DNA from: a bacterium | GTDB lineage: Bacteria; Planctomycetota; Planctomycetia; Planctomycetales; Planctomycetaceae | Reading direction: 5' to 3' | NCBI GenBank assembly: GCA_016125225.1 | Contig: WGME01000009.1 | Span: forward strand, 62,001-126,000 | Length of the DNA: 64,000 nt | Shown: one piece after another, positions 37,857 to 47,500 of the stretch | How the letters are laid out: every line of letters begins with the position of its first letter | How positions within the stretch are numbered: the stretch's first letter is position 1 | Made by a program: the position numbers and the translations under genes | Notes under the pieces: generated by a model | What the model was told of the DNA's origin: nothing | Seen by the model: only the letters and a program-made list of their open reading frames with translations | The model's database searches: none

Positions 37857-38803
37857 CAGCATCGAGTGCCAGGACGCTCGCCGAGCAAATCGAGTTAGCC
37901 TGTCTGCTCGAGGCGACGGCCCGCAAACCGGGAAATGTTCATCCTGGGGCGTCGTTTGATGATCTGACATATACCGATTTCGTGAATGCCGCCACCGCGT
38001 GTGCCCTGCCACTCGCAGAAGCAGCCGCCGTAGGCATCGGCTCGGCGATCCTCAACGCCGTTCGTGAAACAAGGGCCGTTTGCCAGACGAATGTGAATCT
38101 CGGCATCTGTTTGTTGGTCGCTCCGATTGCGGCCGTTGAAGAGATGCAGCAGTCTGATCGGGAGTTGCCTGAGCGTTTATCTGCGACCACGATCGCCGAT
38201 GCGGAGGCCGTCTATACCGCGATTCGTCTGGCCACCGCCGGTGGTCTCGGGCAGATTGACGAACATGATGTCTCAGCGGTTCCCACGATTTCCTTGATGG
38301 AAGCCATGCGGCTGGCTGAGGAGCGCGACGCCATTGCCACGGAATGGGCACACGGGTTTGAGGGCATTCGTGGCGAACTGACAAAATGGCTCGTCGCAGC
38401 CTGGGACCATGCCCAACAGCATCCGGCGTCAATTGATCTCAATGGCATCGTGGTGCCTGCGTGGGAACTGGCGATTCTGCAAACGCAATTACGGTTCCTC
38501 ACTCGTGGCGATACACTGATCGCAAGGAAATGCGGTCGTGATGTGAGCGATGCAGCCGCACAGCAGGCTCAGGCCATTCTTGCTGCCGGTGGTTGGGTCA
38601 ACTCGACTGGTCGCGAATTGATCACTCGTTTCGATGGCTGGCTGCGTGGCGATGGTCATCGCCGCAATCCGGGGACCACGGCCGATCTGCTGGCGGCTTG
38701 TCTCTTTTACGTGATTCGGAAAGGATGGATCACACCGCCGACGCGTGCCGAGGTTTTGCAGCATGCAGAACGAGTTGCCTCCGCTTCCTCAAAGAAGTTA
38801 TAG
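37853..38803 (+). CDS. CitG-like protein (triphosphoribosyl-dephospho-CoA synthase family)
   Basis: The 316-residue protein starts at a GTG that overlaps the hisF stop (GTGA). The N-terminal motif [23 protein letters not shown] is the conserved CitG/MdcB signature, and [22 protein letters not shown] and [13 protein letters not shown] are further family blocks. In enterics CitG makes the citrate-lyase prosthetic group precursor, but no citrate or malonate lyase gene is here. CitG-like genes in planctomycetes and methanogens have been linked to tetrahydromethanopterin gene clusters, so a role in pterin or C1 metabolism is possible. The coupled PTPS-like gene downstream favours this. Confidence 0.82.
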   Translation: MTASSARTLAEQIELACLLEATARKPGNVHPGASFDDLTYTDFVNAATACALPLAEAAAVGIGSAILNAVRETRAVCQTNVNLGICLLVAPIAAVEEMQQSDRELPERLSATTIADAEAVYTAIRLATAGGLGQIDEHDVSAVPTISLMEAMRLAEERDAIATEWAHGFEGIRGELTKWLVAAWDHAQQHPASIDLNGIVVPAWELAILQTQLRFLTRGDTLIARKCGRDVSDAAAQQAQAILAAGGWVNSTGRELITRFDGWLRGDGHRRNPGTTADLLAACLFYVIRKGWITPPTRAEVLQHAERVASASSKKL

Positions 38804-38806
38804 ACC

Positions 38807-39322
38807 ATGTCCGCAGATCGCTTCCGGGTTCGTGTCACAAAAGATCATCTGGTCTTCAGTGCCGCCCATTTTATTACTTTCAACGGCAACATCTGCGAAC
38901 GGCTGCATGGTCACAACTGGCGGGTCTCGGTCGAAGTCGAAGGTCTGCTCGACGAGAATGGCTACGTCTTTGACTTCATCGCTTTGCGAGATGCCACACA
39001 GAAACTGGTCAACGAACTTGATCACCGGATGCTGTTGCCCACGCAGCATCCCATGATTCACGTCACGGCAGACGATCGCGAAGTCACCGTACGGTTCGAG
39101 GAACGCCGCTGGGTCTTCCCGTTGGAGGATTGCATTCTACTTCCGATCGCGAACACCACGGCGGAACTCATTGCTCATTGGATGGCTGGGCGATTGCGAA
39201 CCGTGATTCAAGCGGCCTCCAAACATTATGTCGATCGGCTGCGAGTCGATGTTGAAGAGAACTTCGGTCAATGGGCTGGGTGTGAGTTGCTGGTTGATGG
39301 TTGGCCAGGAATGTTACATTAA
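38807..39322 (+). CDS. 6-pyruvoyl-tetrahydropterin synthase / QueD-like protein
   Basis: The 171-residue protein has the T-fold zinc site: His21 in FSAAHF, then His34 and His36 in CERLHGHNWRV. The catalytic Cys30 sits four residues before the HGH motif, as in QueD and PTPS-related enzymes. The downstream NTTAELIAHWMAG and VDRLRVDVEENFGQWAGCE match the conserved Glu helix. It could act in queuosine, biopterin or methanopterin synthesis; sequence alone does not decide. It starts three bases after the CitG-like stop, so the genes are translationally linked. At 171 aa it is longer than typical QueD (about 120-140) because of the insert VTADDREVTVRFEERRW near residue 87. Confidence 0.85.
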   Translation: MSADRFRVRVTKDHLVFSAAHFITFNGNICERLHGHNWRVSVEVEGLLDENGYVFDFIALRDATQKLVNELDHRMLLPTQHPMIHVTADDREVTVRFEERRWVFPLEDCILLPIANTTAELIAHWMAGRLRTVIQAASKHYVDRLRVDVEENFGQWAGCELLVDGWPGMLH

Positions 39323-39403
39323 CAGAGAGGCAACGCCGAGCGCTGTCGGTGCACTCACGAACGTGAGGTGACTCCCCGTGAATGGTTGAAAGGTGACGCA
39401 TCA

Positions 39404-40405
39404 ATGCGGTGGATCGTTTGCGCGTGGTTTTGTCTTTCATCAATGGTCACCGCGGCCGAACCGGTTACAGTCGACTGGGTACAGGTCACACCGAAGGCCG
39501 CCTGGCAACCCCGCGATTCCAGTGGTGAACTTGTCTTCCAGGATCGCCTGTGGATCTTCGGCGGTTGGTTCGATTCCTATTCTCCCCCGCCACGTGATGT
39601 CTGGTCGTCGTCCGATGGCCAACTCTGGGAACAGATCTCTCCGGAAGCCCCGTGGAAGTACAGCGATCTGCCGATGACCGCCGTCTTTCGCGATCAGATG
39701 TGGTTCCTGGGTGGGTGGACCAACGGCCGGTTGCCGGGTCATGGTGCCACCGCGGAGATCTGGTCTTCAACCAACGGCCGCCAATGGAACCTCGCAACGA
39801 ACAAGCCGGGCTGGTCGCCGCGACTTGCCGCTGGAATCACGGTGCACAACGATCGCCTGTGGATCATCGGCGGGCATGAGAACTATTACTTCGGCGACGC
39901 GTCGAACTTGAAGAATGACGTCTGGTCTTCTGCCGATGGCAAGACCTGGGAACAGGCGACCGAACATGCCCCCTGGTCACCGCGGGCGTATCATCAGGTC
40001 GTGACACATGCCGGGAAACTCTGGGTCTTCGGCGGCGGCAACTATGTGCCGGAGTATCAGGCACACAATGACGTCTGGTGTTCGACGGATGGCAAGACCT
40101 GGGAACAGGTGACCGAACATGCCCCGTGGTCGCCACGGCTCTGGTTCTCGGCGACGACCTATCGCGACCACATGTGGGTCATCGGCGGCTGGTCGAATCA
40201 TCCCGCGAAAAACTGGGGCGATGTGTGGTACTCACGCGATGGCCAAGACTGGAAAGAATTAAAGTCAAACGTCCAATGGAAAGAACGGCACGAACATTCC
40301 ACGTTCGTCTTTCAGGGCAAGCTCTGGATCGCTGGCGGCCATGCTCAGCCTTTGAATAGCGAAGTGTGGACGCTGGAATTGCCGCATGACTTCGCAAAGA
40401 AGTAA
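39404..40405 (+). CDS. secreted kelch-repeat propeller protein
   Basis: 333 residues from the ATG at 39404, supported by AAAGGTGA; an upstream in-frame start at 39368 would place charged residues before the signal. The signal peptide MRWIVCAWFCLSSMVTAAE is followed by about six kelch blades. Each has RLWIFGGWF, LWVFGGGN or MWVIGGWS and the tail DVWSSADGKTWEQ. The APWSPR motif recurs three times. The fold is a galactose-oxidase/kelch propeller, probably for binding carbohydrate or protein outside the cell. No catalytic Tyr-Cys motif of galactose oxidase was seen. Its stop is four bases from that of the opposing gene. Confidence 0.87.
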   Translation: MRWIVCAWFCLSSMVTAAEPVTVDWVQVTPKAAWQPRDSSGELVFQDRLWIFGGWFDSYSPPPRDVWSSSDGQLWEQISPEAPWKYSDLPMTAVFRDQMWFLGGWTNGRLPGHGATAEIWSSTNGRQWNLATNKPGWSPRLAAGITVHNDRLWIIGGHENYYFGDASNLKNDVWSSADGKTWEQATEHAPWSPRAYHQVVTHAGKLWVFGGGNYVPEYQAHNDVWCSTDGKTWEQVTEHAPWSPRLWFSATTYRDHMWVIGGWSNHPAKNWGDVWYSRDGQDWKELKSNVQWKERHEHSTFVFQGKLWIAGGHAQPLNSEVWTLELPHDFAKK

Positions 40406-40409
40406 TGCG

Positions 40410-41126
40410 CTACGGAATAATATACGCCAACCCCAGGACGGCTTTGCCTTGAAGCAAGGCCCCTTTCAGACTGAGCGGGACCAGATAGGTCCGATAGGGG
40501 ACGCAGCTTCCAGGACGATCATCGCCCAGCGTATAGATTTCTACCCACGGATAATCGACACCCATCATGTAGGGCACCGCTGCAACGCGGCCGTAGAAGT
40601 GCGCGGCGGAAACAAACGGCTGCAGCAGTTCGTCTTCCGGCATCCACGCACACAGGCCGGTGTTACAGGTCAGCTTGTTGTGCTTGAGTCCCGGCGCACC
40701 GTAATAGTAACCCATCCGTTCGAGATTGGGCTCTTCAAAGTACAACGGGCGATGTCGCATCGCCGAGGCTTCCCAGTCGAACGGCTCGAGGCACCAGCCG
40801 CGTCCCAGTCCACCGGGTTGAGGTGCGACACCCGCTTCAGCCAGCCGAGGTCGAGCCAGATTTTCTGGAGCATTCAGTGTGGGTGCCGACAGGCTCGCCT
40901 GCAGATCGCCGATCGGCCGATCTTGCAGCAGCGCATCGGTCACACTCGATTTAACCGCTGCGGGGGAAGATTCCGCAGGGACGGGGGGTAATGCATCTTG
41001 GGCCGACAACGCCGACCCCTGGCCCACTTCTGCGAGCCCGAACAGTCCAAGCATGACGATGCGGCAAATCGTGACCCAAGTGGGCCTGGCAGTAGCAGAG
41101 GGTGAATTGAAGTGAATTGACTGCAT
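40410..41126 (-). CDS. secreted planctomycete-type protein of unknown function
   Basis: About 238 residues from the ATG at 41126 (GGAGGGG nine bases upstream; a GTG lies one codon earlier). A signal peptide (WVTICRIVMLGLFGLAEVGQG) leads to a Pro/Ala-rich segment of about 65 residues, then a compact domain beginning GRGWCLEPFDWEASAMRHRP and continuing RPLYFEEPNLERMGYYYG. Several Cys (CLEPF, CNTGLCAW, GSCVPY) could form disulfides. The motif RPLYFEEPNLERMG looks like one I associate with planctomycete surface proteins, but I cannot name the family. It is divergent from the giant gene. Confidence 0.7.
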   Translation of the reverse strand: MQSIHFNSPSATARPTWVTICRIVMLGLFGLAEVGQGSALSAQDALPPVPAESSPAAVKSSVTDALLQDRPIGDLQASLSAPTLNAPENLARPRLAEAGVAPQPGGLGRGWCLEPFDWEASAMRHRPLYFEEPNLERMGYYYGAPGLKHNKLTCNTGLCAWMPEDELLQPFVSAAHFYGRVAAVPYMMGVDYPWVEIYTLGDDRPGSCVPYRTYLVPLSLKGALLQGKAVLGLAYIIP

Positions 41127-41338
41127 CACAAGGCCCCTCCGGAACCCGGCCGGATGAAGTTACGATCGGACTATGTCCTTTCGTTGTTCGTCTTGTCACG
41201 GCTGCTGCAACCAGTTCATTCCGACTTCCAGGTAAAAGCTGCCCAATCGACAAGGTTTTACGCAACAATTGAAGTGCGAGTGAATCGCCGCAGTCCGGGT
41301 GTCGTACAGTAGTCGATAGACGATTCGGGCAAGAAGTA

Positions 41339-41369
41339 TTGGACATCGATTCCCCGGCGACTTTAGACT
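41339..41369 (+). promoter_or_regulatory. candidate promoter of the giant gene
   Basis: TTGGAC at 41339-41344 and TTTAGA at 41362-41367 are separated by 17 bases. This is a fair but unproven sigma70-like pair. It would give a leader of roughly 185 bases that includes the hairpins at 41426-41535. Confidence 0.3.
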
Positions 41370-41425
41370 AAATCACATCGCTGGGTGGATTTGTACACTT
41401 TTTGTGGGGCCCCCTAACTCCACCG

Positions 41426-41535
41426 GAAGCTGATGCGTTCAGCTTCTTCTTCGACCCATGCCAGCGCGCACGGTGCGTGACCGTTGCCGCGCGGCAACGG
41501 CGAAGTGGGGTGATTTGCCGGTTACCGTGGGTAAC
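41426..41535 (+). promoter_or_regulatory. hairpin-rich leader before the giant gene
   Basis: Three strong inverted repeats lie within 110 bases, ending about 25 bases before the start. They are GAAGCTGA/TCAGCTTC (41426-41446, 5-base loop), the perfect 20-bp palindrome CCGTTGCCGC+GCGGCAACGG (41481-41500), and GTTACC-GTG-GGTAAC (41521-41535). GGGGCCCC at 41406-41413 is a further small palindrome. I do not recognise any known riboswitch. The block could be a structured 5' UTR or a protein-binding site. Confidence 0.5.
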
Positions 41536-41560
41536 TCGACAGGTCGGGGAACACAGCGAC

Positions 41561-44500
41561 ATGCCGATAGCGCAATGGTTTCAGCAGTGGCTTTCGTCAC
41601 GGCGGGTTCGCTCCGCGCCGCACGATCCCCTTGCGCCCTATGCCCAACTCAGCGTGCAGCGGCTGGAAGACCGCCGCGTGTTGTCGGTCTCTGTAACCAC
41701 ACCGACAATGACGGATGTTGTCGTCGATATCACCGGGATGGACGACGTCACCATTTCATTTGATGGTGTCGACACGCTCACGATCGACAGCCTGGATGAT
41801 GGTACCGATACGACCATCATGTTTGACCCCACGATGCAGTCGTTGATCATTAATGGCGACAACATTGATGTGCAGACGGTGACGCTGACCGGGATGGACA
41901 CCCTCAGCCTGGTTTCGCTGACAATTACCGACGGCGTCGATGATCTCGATATCAATACCACGGTCGCGGCATCTCAAAACATCTCGATCGATGTCGCCAA
42001 CACAATTGACATCGGTGCGTCGGGCGGGCTGACGACCACCACCGGCAGCATCACTCTCGAAGCCGGTATGGGGATCACCCAGAACGCCGCGGCCACCATC
42101 GATTCCGGCATGGAGGTGCACCTCACGAGCCTGAATGGCAACATTCAGACAGGAATTATTACCGCGGTCGATGATATCCAACTGACGACCGATAATGGTT
42201 CGGTGACCACGGACGGGGCGTTGGATGCGGGGGGACTGGTCGATATCGATGCCCTCTCCGTGACGATCAACAGCACCATTGATGCCGATGGCATGGTCAC
42301 CATCGACGCCACCGATGGGGCGATTACGGTCTCCGATACCATCTCCGCCGGCAACGACATTGATCTGACTGCCGAGGGAGCCACCGGCAGCATCACGGTC
42401 AACGGCGGCGCGACCGTGACCACCATCGGTAGCGACATTCGCCTCTTTGCCGATCAGACGATTCACATCAGCGCTGATGTCATGACCGACGGCATGGGCA
42501 CCATCACCTTGAGCGGCCATTCCGGGGCGATGGATGAAGGCGCTCTCAATATTTTCATCGATAACGACGCCACCATCAGCACAGAAAACGGCGATCTCAC
42601 GCTGGATGCCGATCAGGGCACCCAGCAGGCGGGAACCTTCAGTGGCATCGTGATCGATGGTATGGGCACCTCGGTGGAAGTCACGGGCACCGGCAGCTTG
42701 AGCCTGTACGGCCGCGGTGGTGACGATACGGCGAATCAGCACGGCATCGTCATTCAAAATGGGGCCATGGTGACTGCGGGAACCACCGGAACCGCAGTGA
42801 TCGAAGGGTTCGGCGGCACTCTCTCCTCCTCGGCTGTCGGCGTGATGGTGACTGGTCCGAATTCGGCCCTCACATCCTCTGGCGCGAACGTGGAAGTGAG
42901 CGGTGAAGGTGGCGGCAACGGAGGGTTTGGATTTGGTGTGTACGTCGTTGATGGCGGGCAAATCAGCGCGACAGGGGCTGGTTCCGTCACCGTGGCAGGA
43001 ACGGGCGGAACCGGAGCGGGCCTCGCCAACATCGGCGTCTTCGTCACCGGTACTAATTCTCTGATCACTGCCAGCGGCGGAGACGTGGAAGTCACGGGCA
43101 TTGAAGGCGGTGGCGCTTCAGCCGTGGCTATCGGTGTTGCCTCGGAAGGGACCATTTCTCAGACCAGCAACGGCCAGATCACATTGATCGGCGACAGCCT
43201 GACCATCGACGATCTCTCGTTTGTCGATGCCGGGACGGGAACGGTCAGCATCCAGCAGTACACAAGTACGGTCGAAATCGACCTGGGTTCGACCAGCGAT
43301 GTCGCAGGCGGACCGCTGGCGATCTCCAGCGACGAACTTGCCCGCATTACCGCTGGAACGCTGGTCATCGGTGATGCGAATTCCGGCACCATTACGATTT
43401 CGGATGCCATCGATCTGTCCACAATATCGACGCTGGAGTTGATCACCACCGCCGATATCTTTGATGGAAACGCCACCGGCATCGACATCACCGTGGCCAG
43501 CCTCGTGCTGGTGGCGGGGACAGGGATCGGCAGCAGCGATGCCCTGGAACTGGCGGTCACCAATCTTGCCTTCCGTAATACTGCCTCCGGCGATGTGCAG
43601 ATTGAGAACACCGGGGCACTCACCCTCACCACCGTGGGGACTCTGGATGGCACGACGGGTTTTGAGCTGGGCAACTTGGGGGGCGGCACCACAGCAGTCA
43701 CTGCTCATAGTCCGGTGACCATCGCGGCCGACGTCACCTCCGTCGGTTCCATGACCATTACGGCCGGCGAATCCAATGATGCCCCAAATTACGATGACGA
43801 TCTGACGATCAATACCGGTGTCACCGTTTCCGTGACCGGGGGAGCTTCTGAGCTTATTCTGCAGGCCGGTGATGATGTCATCATCGACGGGGCCGCGACT
43901 TCGAATCTTAATCTCATTGTGACGGCCGGGTTCAATGACCTGGACAGCAGCGGAGCGATCGTGCTGTCGGGCACATTAACAGCCACAGAACTTACCACTC
44001 TAACAGCGGTCACGGGGATCACCGATTCCACCGGGGCGCTCATCACCACCAGCGAACTGGAAATCCTCGGCAGTGGTGATGTCATCCTCGATGAAGAGCA
44101 TCAGACCGCGTATCTCGCGGCGAATCTGGATGGTGCCCTGACCTATCTGGATGCCGATGGATTTGATGTATCCCTCATCGACACGACGAACGGCATCACG
44201 TTAACGGCGAATACCGCGGAACTGCACCTCACAACCACCACCGGCGTAATCGGTCTCGATGCCAATGTCACCACGGACGGCAACCAGTTCTACCACAGTG
44301 ATGTTGAACTGCTGACCGACGTTGCTCTCGCGGCCAATTCGGGCAACATCGATTTCGAGGGAACCGTCGATGGCGCTTATCAACTCAGCATCACCTCCGG
44401 AAACGACGTTACGTTTGATTTAGCTGTCGGTTCAACGGATGAACTCGGGTCCATCGATATCAACGTCTCTGGCAAGGTTACGGTCAGCGACGCCGTGCAA

Positions 44501-47500
44501 CTGGCTGCAGCGGGCCCCCTGCTGGGCACCTTCACCGTCTTTGCTGATGAATTTGAACTCACCGGTTCAATCGATACTCAGGACGGCGATCCACTGGGTG
44601 GTGGAGTCTTTATACTGGCAAACAACATCCGTCTGGGTGGCGATATTACCACCGACGAAGGCAATGTCGACCTGGTCGGGCCCGTTATCCTGTTCGACAC
44701 CACGACGATCACGACTGACGAGGGCTCTGTTTCATTCCTCGACACGATTGATGGCGACGCGGGGGGCGAGAATCTCACAGTGACCAGCACTTCGGGGGGC
44801 GTCATACTGACGTCTGCGGAAGTAGGCGGCACGACTGCGGCTGGTAATCTGGCCTTCACATCTAATGCGCCAGCCGGAACGATCGTCCTTTCGGGGGACA
44901 TCACATCCGAGGGTAACGTCACGCTTTCAGCAGAATCCGTGCTCGTCTCAGGGACGATTGACACGACCGGCGCTACTGTGGGCGACGTGACCATTACCAG
45001 CACGTTTCTTACAACTTTGACTGGCGACATCACCACGACCAATGGCAACATCGAGCTGAATGGGTTCACGCGGCTCGATAACTCCCTCACATTAATGAGT
45101 GGTTCCGGCAACATTTCGATCAATGGTTTTCTGGATTCGAACGATCTGGGTGGTGCCCCGGTTGATGGCCTGACAATTATCGCCACCACGGGTGATGTCA
45201 TCATCGAAGCCGATCTGGGAAGCGGCACCACCCCCGGCAGCGATACCGATGGTTTGGTCTCATTGGCCGTCACGGCTGGCGGCGACTTCTATGCCAGTGG
45301 CACCTGGGTGATCGACAGCACCGTCACCTTTACTTCCGCGGTCTACCTGCTCGACGATCTTTCCATCACGGCCAATGGTGATGTGACCTTTGAGCAAACG
45401 GTCGATGCCGACCCGATGGCCACGTCATCCGCATTGGATGTCAATGGTGACAACATCGATTTCCAGGGTATCGTCGGCGGGCAAACGGCTCTCACTTCAT
45501 TAACCGTGGATGCATCCGGAGATCTCTCCGCCGCCGATGATGTCACCGTTGTCAATGACATCGCTTGGACATCGGCTGGCAACACGGGCATTACCGCCGA
45601 CGGGGCGATCACTTCGGAGATGGGTTCCATTACCCTGACCGCAAATGGACTGGGCAGCATCGACATTGCCGGGAATGCCACGGCCGCGACCGATTTCTCG
45701 GCGACAACAGCGGCAGGCGACATGACCTTCCAGGGCATGGTCGAGGCCACTGCTGGTAGTGTCGAATTCACCAATGCAGGCCAGCTTGTTCTGGAGCAGT
45801 CCACCACGGCCGGAACCACGGTCACTCAAAACGGTGCGGGCAATGTCACTTTGGGTGGCGATATCAACGCCGGTGATGCCGTCAGTTTTGCGAGCGATGT
45901 GGTTCTCACGGCCGACGTCATGATCACTTCGGTCACTGGCGGGGTCACGTTCGCGGGCACGGTCGATGCCGACAACACCAACGGCATGAACACCGAAGGT
46001 TTGGACATTGATGCCGGAGATGGACTGGTCGATTTTCAGGCCGCGGTTGGCAACACGACGGCGCTCGACTTCCTGACGGTCACGACCACGGGCAACATCA
46101 ATGCCGATTCCACGCTCGACACCACGGGAACCATTGACCTCACGGCCGATCAGATCACCCTCGATGCCGCCGTCACCGCTGGCGATCAACTGAAACTGAC
46201 CGCGACCACGGGCATCACCGCAGCGGATGATCTGCAGGCCGAGACCGCCATCGCCATCATGGGCAATGTGACCACGGGCGGCAATCTGCTCACGAACAAT
46301 GGCACGATCACCGTCACCGGCAACGTCACCCTCACGGCAGATGTGCGGTTTGATAGTGACATCGATGATGCCAATAACGACACCACGTCGGATATTACCG
46401 TCACGGGAACTATCGATCTCGCAACGTTCATGTTGACGCTGGATGCGGGAACCGGCAGCGATATTGACCTGCAGGACAACGTCACGGGCACCGGTGACCT
46501 GATTGTGGAAGAAGGCGACGAGCAAACCTACTCCACCATCGCGGTCAACGATTTCACCATTCTCGATGCGACCACCAGCATTGTGTTGACAGGAACGGTC
46601 ACTGCGACCACAGCAGGAATGGATGCCGGCGACATCTCGATCTGCAGCAGTGGCACACTGGAGATTCAGGACACACTCACTGCCGATGGCATGGTCGATT
46701 TGAAGGCCGCAAGCGGCATCAAGCTCGATGCCGGTTTCACTGTCAACGACATTACATTCCAGTCGGCCGTGTTGCTGTGCGATGACGTGACCATCGACGC
46801 CACCGGCGACGTGGTGTTCCAATCGACCATCGACAGTGCGGTCAGCCTGCAGCATTCGCTGACCGTGAATACCTCGGGCTTGACCGACTTCCAGGGCGAA
46901 ATCGGCGGAGGCACGAATCAGGAACTGGGCACGCTCACCACCGATGCCGCAGGAACCACGCAGATCGGTGCCGATGTCACCACCGCGTTCGATCAATTCT
47001 ATAACGATGCCGTCACGCTCACGGCCGATGTCACACTCACCGGAACCGACAATAACACGTCCGGCGAAGCCATCGAATTTGGCAGCACGCTGACCGGTGG
47101 CAACTTTGATTTGACCATCTCTGGCGGTGCTGCGTTTGCAGATGCCGTGACCGGGTTGGGCGTCTTCCAGGCCGATCGTATTGACACCGAATCGACTTTC
47201 GCGGCGACATCCGTGACGGTCACGGGAACCAGTGATCTCGGTGATGATGTCACCACGACCGCGTTTCAGGATTACCAGGGCAATGTCACTCTCACGGCCG
47301 ACGTCGTGCTGGAATCGACGGGCGACGATCAGATCACCCTCAGTGGCACGGTCAATGGAGCCTTTGCCCTCAACGCGAATACCGGCGGCACCACCACTTT
47401 TGAAGAGGACGTGGGTGGTATAACCGCTTTGACGTCGTTGATGACCGATGCCACGGGCAGCACGGTGATCGATACGGCGAATGTCAAAGCCAATGTGATC

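Noticed and set aside
41426-41535. known riboswitch (cobalamin, SAM, c-di-GMP)
   Set aside because: None of the conserved core sequences of these classes is present; only unassigned hairpins.
41402-41560. 53-codon N-terminal extension of the giant protein
   Set aside because: It translates the palindromic leader, has no signal character and places the LEDRRVLS signature too far from the N-terminus.
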